The notes below the pieces were generated by a model that was not told the DNA's origin, made no database searches, and saw nothing but the letters and a program-made list of their open reading frames with translations. Below are positions 1 to 9,843 of a DNA stretch of 64,000 nucleotides, piece after piece. Made by a program: the position numbers and the translations under genes. Where the stretch lies: assembly GCA_021432635.1 (NCBI GenBank), contig MU270021.1:566594-630593 (forward strand), in the 5' to 3' direction. Numbering within the stretch: position 1 is the first letter of the stretch; each line of letters starts with the position of its first letter. This DNA is from Thozetella sp. PMI_491 (taxonomy: Eukaryota > Ascomycota > Sordariomycetes > Chaetosphaeriales > Chaetosphaeriaceae).

Positions 1-826
1 GCCAAGTATGTGTGGGTCTTGGCAATCAATGCTGGGTTGGTGCTTTCTCTTTGTTGTCGCGAAACCGAGTCATGACAGTGGCTTTGGCGAAAGTCTGGAA
101 GTGCAAGCTGCCAAGCCCGCCAGAACCTACTCCTCCCGATTGGTCGTCGGGAGCAGGGGTGTAAGCAGACTAAAAATGGACCGGGGTATGTAGTAGCATG
201 TTCGACCATCCACGCTACAAAGGACGAACTTAGCTTAGTGCACAGAATCAGGCTAGAGTATCAGCGTACGTATAACGCCTTTCCACGACGACCCCTTTTA
301 CCCACTGAAGAGGTTCTAAAACAATACCTGGCCCTTAATATAAAAGCTCGTCAAGCTCAGCGGATGAAATTCTCTAGCCCATGCAGTCTGCTTATTCCCC
401 TGCGGCCAGCCCCAAGTGGGGAGCGTGCGGCCCTTGATATCCCTAGTGATTACGACATCAGTGCTGCCTTTACGTGCTTAAAACCTGGCGCTTCTGATCT
501 TAGCGTTTTAGAGAACCATCTGATGTGGCGAAGAGCGCGGTGGGAACCCACTAAGCGGGTAACTTGGGCCAATTTTAGACCCTATTGCCTACCTATTGCC
601 TAGCCGCACAGTCTTAGCCATGGTGACATGCCCTAACCTAGAGAAATTCATTGAAATTGGTTAATCAGATAAGCTGATTGAGACCACTGGGGCCTGTCGG
701 CTATAAGACCGCCATGCCGTCTCCTTCAAGGGCTGAAGAGATGGACATCTACTCTTGGACATCTACTCTTGGACATCTCTTCTTCCCCAAACAGTCTATC
801 ATTTGATCTGGTCTCTCTCGAAGATC
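1..826. other. Intergenic, no supported gene
   Basis: No open frame here has both an ATG and a recognisable protein pattern. The longest frame (238-603, +) begins at GTG and matches nothing I know. The end of the stretch is the 5' leader of the dehydrogenase gene. It holds a short upstream reading frame (ATG at 741, stop ending at 806) and a small tandem repeat. Confidence 0.5.
742..779 (+). repeat. 14-nt tandem repeat in the 5' leader of the SDR gene
   Basis: The unit tggacatctactct occurs at 742-755 and 756-769, followed by a partial third copy. It lies inside a 21-codon upstream reading frame (741-806) just before the dehydrogenase start. The copy number would change the length and frame of this upstream peptide. 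Confidence 0.75.
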
Positions 827-1747
827 ATGATGACGAGCACTTATTTCAATCCGGACAAGGATATCCCTGATCTCAGTGGACGTGTCATTATTGTCACTGG
901 AGGCAATGCCGGTCTAGGCCTGGAGTCCGTACGTCAATTAGCGAGACACAACCCCGCCCGCATTTACCTTGCCGCTCGATCCAAAGAGAAGGCTGAAGCT
1001 GCGATCAAGCAGCTGAGGGAGTCCAATCCCAGCGCCTCTCCTATCTCATTCCTGAGTCTCGACCTATCCTCTTTTACGAGCATCAAAGCTGCCGCCGAGT
1101 CTTTTAGACAATCTGAGACGCGCCTCGATATCCTCATGAACAATGCCGGGATAATGATGACGCCGGGGAACCTTACAGAGGAAGGCTATGAGATCCAGTT
1201 TGGGACGAACGTTATAGGTCCGGCTTTGTTCACGCAGCTGCTATTGCCAGTGATCCAACAAACAGCTACAATTAACCCAGAGGCACGCGTTGTGAACCTG
1301 TCCTCGGCAAGCGAGAGATTAGCGCCCAGAGACATATATAAGTTCGAGGAGCTTAAGACGACCATGGCCAATCGCAATACCACAGCGCGATACTGTATAT
1401 CCAAGCTTGCCAATATTCACTATTCGTCAGCTCTGGCTAGGAATTGCAAAGGCGTCAAGATCGTCAGCGTCCACCCGGGTATGGTAGCGACAAATCTTCA
1501 TCATAACTCTACAGGGTTCTTCCTCAAGCCATTCCTCAACATTGCTGTCAATGCGTTTGCTACACCAGTCGAGAAAGGGGCGATTTCTCAGATTTGGGCT
1601 GCAGTTAGTCCGGATGCAAAAACGGGAGAGTTCTATAGCCCTGTAGGGATTCCTGGAAAAGGCTCAAAGGCGATAAGGAATCAAAACTTAGAGTCGCAGC
1701 TCTGGGATTGGATCCAAGGAGAGATCAAAGACTACCTAATGTTTTAA
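827..1747 (+). CDS. Short-chain dehydrogenase/reductase (retinol dehydrogenase / WWOX-like)
   Basis: This is a single-exon NAD(P)-dependent oxidoreductase of about 306 residues with a Rossmann fold. From the Met at 827, the cofactor loop TGGNAGLG falls near residues 24-31. NNAG is near 105-108, the LSSAS serine region near 160, and the catalytic YxxxK (YCISK) near 189-193. PGMV follows the active site, as is usual in SDRs. The frame stays open further upstream, but only from a TTG at 755, so the paired ATGs at 827 and 830 are the first plausible starts. The substrate cannot be read from the sequence. Related fungal enzymes act on retinoid-like, steroid-like or secondary-metabolite carbonyls. 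No biosynthetic neighbours support a pathway role. A 21-codon upstream reading frame may lower translation. Confidence 0.88.
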   Translation: MMTSTYFNPDKDIPDLSGRVIIVTGGNAGLGLESVRQLARHNPARIYLAARSKEKAEAAIKQLRESNPSASPISFLSLDLSSFTSIKAAAESFRQSETRLDILMNNAGIMMTPGNLTEEGYEIQFGTNVIGPALFTQLLLPVIQQTATINPEARVVNLSSASERLAPRDIYKFEELKTTMANRNTTARYCISKLANIHYSSALARNCKGVKIVSVHPGMVATNLHHNSTGFFLKPFLNIAVNAFATPVEKGAISQIWAAVSPDAKTGEFYSPVGIPGKGSKAIRNQNLESQLWDWIQGEIKDYLMF

Positions 1748-2999
1748 GAGGTACAGAAGGCAAGGTACGAAGCAATAAACTCCTAGAAGTAGCTTAGTAT
1801 ATAAAGGGCTCTGCTTCTACTATATAAACTAGAAAATATAAGTATTCCGAGGTAAATCAGCATGATAATTCACCGCACTAACATAGCTGGGTCGACTTAA
1901 TATCCATCGTGCTCTCACGCCTCCGTAGCATCTAGCTCCTTTGCGCTGCTTTGGTTTTCCAAGACGTGCTGCTGGATTCTAGCGAGTAGGGTTCCCTACC
2001 ATCGACGCTATAAGTCAGGGGCTTATAATCCCTCGGAATTATACTCCCGATCAGCCTGGACGAAGGATAGGTTGACCCCGAGCACTTCTCACAGCTCAAC
2101 GTAGGTCTTCAGCCTTAGCTTTTTTTTTAGTATTCAACTCGCTGGTGGAAAATACACCACCCTAGCCGTACAGGAGGTCCAGCTTACGAGCATATTTCCA
2201 GAGTGAACTATCGGATCCCATTGTTTTTTAACTCGAGATTTACCTAAGAATAATAGCTACTAATTAATATTCAATAGTGTGCTGGCAACTGGGAGAACCA
2301 TGCAGGTATGACAATTAGCTCCTCCATAGCTGCTCCGTTGCATGGTATGCCGGGCGGTGTCTATGTGGGTCGGAGAGCATGTTAGGAAAGTTGAGGCAAT
2401 GCTAGAACCGGCAATAGCAGAAACTGTCTCGCACTCAGCCTGATCTCCTAATCGACAGCTGCTCGTAATCTATAATCGAACAGTTAATATACACTTCCAG
2501 GATCTAAGAGGTGTGTACACGTAAACGACACATCTTTAACCCTCCCTTATTAACTACTAAAAACGCTAACCAACTTTTAGATAGGAGCGTAATCTTCTTT
2601 TTTCGGCGTAATTTCACATTTATAGTTATATAGGGGCCGATGACCACGTAGGAACTCCATGGAGCCCGATAAATAACAGGACAGATTGTAACAATTTTGG
2701 GTCGTTAAGGACGTAAGGAATATAGGTATCTGAGCTTGCTGCACAACGAGTTAAACTGCTTAGCCCTCAACGACTGAGTGCATGCAAAGCCGGGGGCTTC
2801 ACGCGATCTACCACGTGACAAGTCAGGCAGCCACCCCACCTCTCGGCGAGGCTGAGTTGAGGAGCAGGCATATTGTGCAGCACAACTTTCTCTTCTCAAT
2901 CTTTCCTGTCCCGTTAGCGGTGCAAGCAGAAAACGCTAGCTAGGGGAGGTTCTTAGAGGATATACGTGCCGGTATCTGTCTAAAGAGGAAACACCCGCT
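1748..2999. other. Intergenic, partly AT-rich
   Basis: I see no supported coding region. The first part is the 3' flank of the dehydrogenase gene, with TATATAAA-like stretches. The last part is the upstream region of the STAND-domain gene. The many stops and AT-rich patches are compatible with old decayed sequence, but no terminal repeats or transposase motifs are visible. Confidence 0.45.
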
Positions 3000-4930
3000 A
3001 TGGATCCCATTTCGGCGGCCGCAAGCATCCTCGGCGTTGTCGGTGCTATCGCCCAGGCTACCTCTACAGCGACAGCCTTCATGCGTGACGTTCGGAGTGC
3101 TCGGAGAGAAATGCTAGATGTCAAGAAAGAACTAGCAGCTCTCAAGGCAGTCCTCGAGATTCTGGGAGACGACTTTGCAGACCCTGCAAGCACAGCATAC
3201 CCTGCTTCCATCATCGAGCAAATCGTCAGCATTGTGGAAAACAGCAGCAACGTGGTATCCCAGATTGAACAATGTTAGTGATCGAAATATTATGCTCGTC
3301 TTCTCAGATTTCCAAGAGATAACTCTGGGTCTGGGGCATGATTCGACCCCCCCTCCCCCCTTCAATGCTCTGTGAGGCAGTTTGAAGGTGCCTTCCCTAA
3401 TTCTCGCTTGGCCATATCTAGGCATCCATAATCAGGGTCGATCAAGGCTCGCCTGGGCAACTTCAGGCAAAAAAGATATCCTAAGGTTGCGCGGCGACCT
3501 CGAAGTCAACAAGTCAACGTTAAATCTCACGCTAGATGTCATCTCAAGGTGAGCTTGCCTCCTTCGCAAGTCAGCTTGTTTTAGTGGGAGTCAGTTTGCT
3601 TATTCTCCTGGAAAGTTATATTTTGAGAGATATCAAAGACGACACCGAGCATATCTTGCAAGATACTTCGACTCTAAAACACGCTTCATCCGATATCCAG
3701 GCCGACGTCTCCCGCATTCTAGCCGGAATCAGTAAAATACAGGGACAAATGCGCGACATGACAAGATTAAATGAGAATGATGAATCAAATTACGTCTTGA
3801 GAAGGCACCTCAACGACCTGAAAATGGATGCAGAGACAGTATTGGATGAATTAGAGGAGAACGACAACTTTGAATGGCTTGAGTCAGGCGACAACACCGA
3901 CGCCTACTTTGCCGACGGACCTCACTCTCAGAATCATACCGGCTCAAGAGTTTCCTCCTCAACACCGGAGCTAAACGCCTCAAACTCACCAGCTGCCCCA
4001 TCAAGACGAGAGGCTGCAAGCTCGCGTGGTGTGGGAGCTCAAAACAAGCCGGAAGGTCGACCAAACCATATACTATTCACCAACAGCAACGGCCGACAAT
4101 TCACAATCCCCTACGAAGCATGCAGGACTTGGGCGGTAGGTTCTTCCCTGCTTATCGTGCCGAGGTTACTATGCTGCTCTCTCTTGCCCGCAGACAGCTA
4201 ACGGACTGAGACATAGGATATGACAGAGCTAATCCGGCAGTCGTACGCCAATGAGCCAGAACACAAAGACCTAGCTGATACCAAATATGATCTTGTCGGC
4301 TCAAACGGGCAAATTATTCTCCAGTCTCTGTGGGAGAGTCTTGTCGAGCCCGGACTGGAAGTCAAGCTACAGCTATGGAAATCCACAAGTACCACTGAGC
4401 TCAAAGAGCCGATCAGATTCAACGATTGTGTTGGCCGCAAATTCGCTTTCCCATTTCATTTGTGTCAGAAATGGCCGGTAAGCTTGCTCGAGCGCCTCTA
4501 ACCCTTAGCGCCAACACTATCTGTTCCTTCGTGCTCATCAGCGACTTTGAAATTACTGCTAACATAATTGCAGGATATGGAAGATTTGATTAAAAATGCA
4601 TTTCTACATGTCGAAGTTGTTGGCTCCGAGGTCCTAAAAGGTCATTACGATCTCAAAGACCCTCACGGCGATATCGTGTTACCGTCAATGTGGGAAAAGG
4701 TTGTCAAGCCTGGCTGGTTTGTGACTATGGACCTGTGGCCGAGAGATGATGCGCGGGTAAAGCGGCCTCCAACCCTTGAAGAAAGACATACGTCTTTACT
4801 TGCAAATAAAGGGTTTCCACAAGCGTTCCCTACGCGATCTATCCCTCCAGTGCCACCTGCCACGCCTCCAGGGCGCCCCAGAAGAAAGAAAAAACATAGC
4901 GGAGGCATATTATCGTGGATGGCTGCATAG
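3000..4930 (+). CDS. Fungal STAND N-terminal-domain protein with two tandem ubiquitin-like domains
   Basis: I infer five exons: 3000-3273, 3422-3548, 3595 or 3616 to 4135, 4217-4477 and 4574-4930, giving about 512-519 residues. The N-terminus (MDPISAAASILGVVGA) is the helical domain found at the front of fungal STAND/NLR proteins. It continues across intron 1 into an RSRLAWATSGKKD motif typical of that family. A coiled-coil region follows. The C-terminal half has two ubiquitin-like (ULD-type) repeats. Repeat 1 runs from GRQFTIPYEACRTWA into DMTELI and YDLVG. Repeat 2 runs from GRKFAFPFHLCQKWP into DMEDLI and YDLKDP. A phase-0 intron sits at the same place in both repeats. There is no NB-ARC or NACHT ATPase, so this is an adaptor-like architecture. 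A Pro/Lys-rich tail ends the protein. The acceptor of intron 2 is uncertain. Role in signalling or incompatibility is inference. Confidence 0.82.
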
Positions 4931-5943
4931 AACTAGGGCTATATCTGGCTAGCTAGAGCATGACGACTAGCCAGCTCGCTGATAGCGAATCAGCTAAACC
5001 GATGACAATAAGTGGTAGCACAAGCTAGATTTCATTATATTAGGAGATTTATTATATAATATCTTCTTTTTTGTACGCCCAATACTATCGAGTAGCCATT
5101 ATTCCGCCTCGGCGATATCCTCTGCCACGCGCTGGTAAGCGTTTATAAATTTCCGCCACCACCCGTCTCACAGTTGTATGAGGATCTTCCGATTCTTGTA
5201 TAACTATCCAGCTTTTCGTTCATGACATACCCTCGAGTGTCATAGTCACCACCGGCATGATCAGTGGCCTTGCACAGTAAACATCCCAGTCCACTCGTAT
5301 CGCCCCGGGCTAGCTTGCGGAATATGATTCAGCCAGCTTCTCCTCGAGATCAACTGGGACGATGTTCCAAGCTCTAAACCATCCTCCCCAGAGTTCATCT
5401 AACGCGCTAATTACATTCTCCAGCAATTCCATAATCTCGTCCTAGCTGACCTTAATGGATCTAACACAAATGTGACGGTTCGCGACTGGATGGGCATTTT
5501 AGAGAAGTAGAGAACGAGCCACGGCGTCAGAACAGTGGTCATCGTGGAATAGCTGAAACGTTGGCTGTGGTATTTGGGGTTGTGGGTGTAAATTGTCTTC
5601 GAAGAAGCTATTACGGAGACCCCAATACGATTGCGGTACACGCGATCTTTTCTTCGACGCATCTCAGATAGGCCACGATTTCAGGCTTGGTTTCCAGATA
5701 TAGGACAATTTCCACCACTCCCGGTTTCCAATAAAACAGCATGTGCCCGTGGTTTGATCGGCTGTTTGTGGCAAGTGAAGGGCCTCAGCCACCAAGATTC
5801 AGAGCCACCAAGGTGGGGCGGCTTCGCAACCTTATGTCGGAGAAACGTCATCTGAGAAGGTTAAAGGCCTTCAACCACTCCAAAAATTTCAATCCAACAC
5901 TACCTACTGGGTAAATAATTGCTTTGAAAAGACGACAGCAGCT
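4931..5943. other. Intergenic with a decayed coding remnant
   Basis: The 3' flank of the ubiquitin-like-domain gene is AT-rich (5030-5075). The middle part holds a minus-strand coding-like remnant, listed separately. The last 300 bases precede the HNH gene and show no other supported frame. Confidence 0.45.
5085..5444 (-). pseudogene. Decayed coding remnant, family unknown
   Basis: One minus-strand frame reads as protein for about 115 codons but is interrupted by three stops. Segments such as EIMELLENVISALDELWGGW and EDPHTTVRRVVAEIYKR have the composition of a real globular protein. The final stop is at 5085-5087. Two of the internal stops could come from single-base changes (for example a Trp codon to TGA). 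No start codon or splice sites restore it. I do not recognise the family. It lies between two accessory-type genes and may be a leftover of a former neighbour. A chance open frame is the alternative. Confidence 0.3.
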
Positions 5944-7353
5944 ATGACTAGTACTTCAGAGCCAATGGAAAACGGCTCCCCCGAGGGAAGGCCCAGCAGC
6001 CACGCCATCGTGCCTACCGCCCTGGCCGATGCAAGGGCTGTGTGCGAGAAAGCGAGACGCGTCTCGGCGGAGCTGCGAAAGACTTTCGAATCCTTGTCGC
6101 GCAAAATAGAGCCAGATGTGGAACCAGACCAAGAGCAGCTGGAGGTAGACCGTCAAGCAGGGCTTCAATTGGCATCTTTGGGCGTTGAGCTGGCCTCCAA
6201 GGAAAAGGAAGCGATTCGGCTGGAACGAGAGGTCATAGCCAAGGAGCAAGATGCCGGCATACTACACCCCGAAGCCGCCCGAAAACGTCTCCGGAGCTTG
6301 AGTCAGCGCTACTTCTCCGCTGGGGACGACCTTTGGAGACACCAGAAGAAGAAGATACGATTCGACGATCCCGGAACGGTGCGGTTGTTCGAGCCACGTG
6401 CCAACGGTCTTTCCGAGTGCCTTCTAGCTCTATACAAGAAGTCGGATGGGCTTGACAAGAAAAGAAAACGACCTTCGAACTGGCGCCGGGACACTCTGGC
6501 CTATTATGCAGGTATTAGGGATGTTTGCGATAAGCCAGAGAACGAGTTAGTTTGGTGCCACATAAGCGGCATGTGGCACCTCGGCGACACCGTCAAAGCT
6601 GCACATATCGTACCCTTCTTTCTCGACATGGAGAGTATTGGTGAGATACTCTTTGGCAGCCGGGCAGAGTCACTCCAGCGAGCGGGGAATGCACTACTCT
6701 TGTCGAACCGCATTAAGGGGTGGTTTGACGGTTACCATCTTGTGGTTGTCCCGGTCGATGCGCAGGAAACACCAATCAAGCGGTGGCGTACGGATGTCAT
6801 TTCCGCCGATATCCAAAATACACCATATATGATCTATCATCCAGCCAAAGAGCTTGATGGAAAGGAGCTGGTGTTCCTCAATGAGAAGCGCCCAGTCTCG
6901 CGCTTCCTCTACTTCCATTTCATCATGGCGCTTGTCCGCATTAAGGATCTCCGACGTCAAGGATGGCAGGATATCTGGGCCCGGTATTATGAGCAACGTC
7001 CGTTCCCGACACCAGGGAACTATATGCGGCAGAGTATGTTGCTTGCCCTTGCCACCCATTTCGAATCGGTCGACATGCATGTGGTTGAGTCGTGGATTGT
7101 GGACCATGGCTTTGAGTCGCAGTTGAAGCTAGCCGAAGACGAGGCTATGGAAGCGGCCCGCCGAGTGCATGCAGCAGTGGAAGCCGTCACGTCTCGCGCA
7201 GAGAAATCGTGGCATCCAGGGAGGAACAGCCTTGAAGAGAAGAGCTCGGAGGAGGAGAGCTCGGAGGAGGAGAGCTCGGAGGAGGAGAGCTCGGAGGAGG
7301 AGAGCTCGGATAGGGATACCTCAGGAGCATTAGGCTCGGGAGAGGAAGACTAG
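5944..7353 (+). CDS. HNH-endonuclease domain protein with acidic repeat tail
   Basis: This is a single-exon protein of 469 residues. Residues 1-135 are charged and helical, probably coiled coil. An HNH_2-type nuclease domain spans about residues 195-275. It has a Cys at 205, the AAHIVP motif with His221, the GNALLLSNRIKGWFD segment with Asn249 and Asp262, then YHLVVV. This is the His-Asn layout of fungal HNH proteins. The tail (from about residue 430) is an acidic run of SSEEE repeats. No signal peptide is present, so the protein is intracellular. Family members are common in lineage-specific parts of fungal genomes and mostly uncharacterised. Nuclease activity is likely from the motif but unproven. 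The start ATG at 5944 is the first in frame. Confidence 0.85.
   Translation: MTSTSEPMENGSPEGRPSSHAIVPTALADARAVCEKARRVSAELRKTFESLSRKIEPDVEPDQEQLEVDRQAGLQLASLGVELASKEKEAIRLEREVIAKEQDAGILHPEAARKRLRSLSQRYFSAGDDLWRHQKKKIRFDDPGTVRLFEPRANGLSECLLALYKKSDGLDKKRKRPSNWRRDTLAYYAGIRDVCDKPENELVWCHISGMWHLGDTVKAAHIVPFFLDMESIGEILFGSRAESLQRAGNALLLSNRIKGWFDGYHLVVVPVDAQETPIKRWRTDVISADIQNTPYMIYHPAKELDGKELVFLNEKRPVSRFLYFHFIMALVRIKDLRRQGWQDIWARYYEQRPFPTPGNYMRQSMLLALATHFESVDMHVVESWIVDHGFESQLKLAEDEAMEAARRVHAAVEAVTSRAEKSWHPGRNSLEEKSSEEESSEEESSEEESSEEESSDRDTSGALGSGEED
7242..7310 (+). repeat. 15-nt in-frame tandem repeat encoding SSEEE
   Basis: The unit gagctcggaggagga is repeated exactly four times plus a partial fifth copy. 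Because it is 15 nt long it adds five residues per copy without shifting frame, giving the acidic tail of the HNH protein. Such repeats expand and contract by slippage, so tail length is likely to vary between strains. Confidence 0.9.
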
Positions 7354-7906
7354 GATTGCAGAAGACGCTTGTGCGTGAGGCAATCCGACAACCAAGACTG
7401 TCATTTTGGTGGTCTTGCAGCGGTTTCGGCGTAGGTTGCTACTGTAGTAGTTGTAATATCCTGTCCTGCAGTCCTAGTTAGCCATATTCTTTGTGACGCT
7501 GAATTATGTTAATACCACTGGTCTCAATCAGTTCGACAGATTCGGTGACTGTCGCCTCGGGCTAGACTGAGCGGCGTGGGCCGTAGATTGGCAGAGTAAG
7601 TTGGCAGGTAGAGTCCACTTGTCTTACATCAGACACTAGATCGAATCGAACAGCGGTCCCAGCGCATTGGATCTTGGGGGAGAGCCGGGGTCCTCTTGGC
7701 AGGGGTCTTTATCGAGGCACTGGATAGCACTGTGCCTCGATTTATAGTGCTGACGGGCGCTAGAAGCGTATAAGATTGCCCGGCCCCACACCGCCTAACC
7801 TCCGAAATTGATTATCTCGCTAGCCAAGATAATTACTAGATATCCTTTTCACAGCCGTCTCGTCCGCTTCAACTTTGGCAGCATCGCCTTCGCCTGCTGA
7901 ATCGCC
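7354..7906. other. Intergenic
   Basis: This holds the 3' flank of the HNH gene and the promoter side of the hydrolase gene. I see no coding frame and no clear regulatory motif. Confidence 0.5.
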
Positions 7907-8890
7907 ATGGCGCTGGACGCAACCAAGATCAATGGACCCGCAGGTCCCCTAGAGCTACTGCACGTGGTGCCCCTGAGCTCCGAGCCGCCGCGCCCGCCGC
8001 TGCTCTTCGTGCACGGCTCGTTCTGCTCCGCACGCGACTACATGTTCCTCCTGCCCTATCTCGCCCGGCATGGATTCCCTGCCTACGCTGTCTCCCTGCG
8101 CGGCCACGGCGGATCACAGGCGCAGGGATGGTTCGGCCGCATGGTACTCACCGGCTTCGACAGCTGGGCCGCCGACGTCAAGGCGGCCCTCGACTACGTG
8201 ACAGCCGCCCATCCCGAGAGCCCCCCGGCCGTCCTCGGCGGTCACTCGCTTGGCGGTGGTCTGGTGCAATACATGCTCTCTAATGGCCTAGTCTCCAGCC
8301 CCAGCGCGGATCCCGCGGAGGAGCCAACCGAGGGGTACCAAGGGATCAAGAGTCAGGTATCGGGCTTGATCCTGCTAGCTGCGGCGCCGATCAGCGGTGA
8401 CGGCCAGCAGATCATGGAAAACTGGCAACGTGTCGAGGCCCCGAATGGGTATCCCTACTTCTGGAGCGAGCGATGCGTCCTCAAGACGGTGGAGCAAGTC
8501 AGGGCAGCTTTCTTTAGCAAGGACACAGACGACGCGACTATCCGGACCTGGATGGCTGAGTGCAAGACGGCGGAGGAGAGTGCGCGTGCCGGCCTGAGCA
8601 TCCTGTGGAGCCTCGGGCATGCGGACAGAGTCCTACCATGTCTGGAAGGCATCAAGGGCTCCCGGGGTGTGCGGCGGAAGGTACTGTGCGTTGCTGGGTC
8701 GGTCGACAAGTTGGTCACGCCCAAGATGGTCGAGGACAACGCCGTCGAATACGAGCTAGCAACTGGGGATGACAATGAGGCCTGCTTGAAGCTTGTGGTG
8801 GAAGGCGCAGCCCATCATCTTATGATGGACGCGCACTGGGAGTCTTGCGCTCAGGGCATCGTCAACTGGCTCAATGGCGATGAGCTCTGA
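7907..8890 (+). CDS. Alpha/beta hydrolase
   Basis: This is a single-exon protein of 327 residues with the alpha/beta hydrolase fold. The oxyanion HG is near residues 36-37 (LLFVHGS). The nucleophile elbow GHSLGG places Ser near 114. The likely acid is the Asp in AGSVDKLVTP, and the likely His is in the AAHHLMMD segment near 303-304. RGHGGS between the first strands is typical of the lysophospholipase/esterase branch. There is no signal peptide, so it is probably cytosolic. The substrate is unknown. The ATG at 7907 sits in a normal context, ATCGCCATGG. Neighbours give no pathway hint. Confidence 0.85.
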   Translation: MALDATKINGPAGPLELLHVVPLSSEPPRPPLLFVHGSFCSARDYMFLLPYLARHGFPAYAVSLRGHGGSQAQGWFGRMVLTGFDSWAADVKAALDYVTAAHPESPPAVLGGHSLGGGLVQYMLSNGLVSSPSADPAEEPTEGYQGIKSQVSGLILLAAAPISGDGQQIMENWQRVEAPNGYPYFWSERCVLKTVEQVRAAFFSKDTDDATIRTWMAECKTAEESARAGLSILWSLGHADRVLPCLEGIKGSRGVRRKVLCVAGSVDKLVTPKMVEDNAVEYELATGDDNEACLKLVVEGAAHHLMMDAHWESCAQGIVNWLNGDEL

Positions 8891-9843
8891 GCGGGGTCCA
8901 GGGATAGACGCATGGCGTGTCTATTGAGAAGACTTCTTCAAGGCAGCCTATACAAGGATGGGCTGACGGACATGCACGTCCTTGCCAAGTGACTATGCGA
9001 AGGCAGGCTCCATGGTTTTTACCTACCGTCTCTACGGTGACTCTACCGTTGTTAAAAAAAAAGAAAAAAAAAAGGCTTACAAATGATGTTAATATTGGTG
9101 GGTGTACGATATAGATGCGCGGGTTGGCCGAAAAAGGCAGCGTCATAGGCAGCATAGACACGAATGTAACCATTTACCCTGTATGCTGCATATTGTCGGT
9201 CCTTGAGCCGCATGAGACCAAAGGCGGTCAAAGCTGCCTCCACTTGAGGCATTGGTACGAAGCCAACTGTTGGGTAAGCGATTAACAGAGGCTGCGATGC
9301 CAATAGGTCGGCAAGCACATAATCTAGGCATCTAAGACAGGCAGCTAGGCGGTCTCGGAGTAAGCAGCACCCTCCACGCTTGAGTGCATCATGTGTGCGA
9401 CCCTCACGAAACAGGATGGCGCGCGAATATGCACTTAGCGCGAGCGTGTTGAACAACTCATTCACCACACTGTGAATTGTCGGAGGGACCTGACCCGATA
9501 GGTCGTGTAAGCCCCCCAGCCTCACTTCTGCAACTTTTCGCTTCATTCTGCACCCGCGCCTGAGAGGAGCCGGCTACTCGGTTGCTGGTTGGCTGGATCA
9601 GCCGGGAGCCTGCAGCTAGCACCTGCAGCTAGAGACACCAGCTGTATCGAGAGCGGGGGGGCATTAGAGTAAGAGGCTGAGCACCAGAAGCAGGCTGCGT
9701 GTTGCCTGCCCCGGCTGGGGGACTGATAAACCCGTGGGTGCTGCCGGGCTTTTACGGCAATGTCTCCCTCTATTCTCACCTCGTATTGCAGGACTGGCTA
9801 GCACACAAAGAACTGTTCAAGTTGACAACAGAATCGAAGCACC
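8891..9843. other. Intergenic with a weak minus-strand frame
   Basis: A minus-strand frame (9052-9546, 164 codons, ATG-initiated) runs into a poly-A/T tract (about 9054-9072) that would give a run of Phe at its end. It matches no family I know, so I do not call it a gene. The last part is the promoter side of the AAA+ ATPase gene. Confidence 0.4.

Noticed and set aside
238-603. 121-codon plus-strand frame near the window start
   Set aside because: Begins at GTG rather than ATG, has no family pattern, and lies in an unsupported region.
3536-3594. Separate gene starting with ATG at 3536 inside the STAND-domain gene
   Set aside because: Phase and the family segment LEVNKSTLNLTLDVIS show this ATG lies within an exon/intron border of the longer gene in another frame.
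9052-9546. 164-codon minus-strand frame
   Set aside because: ATG-initiated, but it ends by running into a poly-A/T tract that encodes a Phe run, and it has no recognisable domain.
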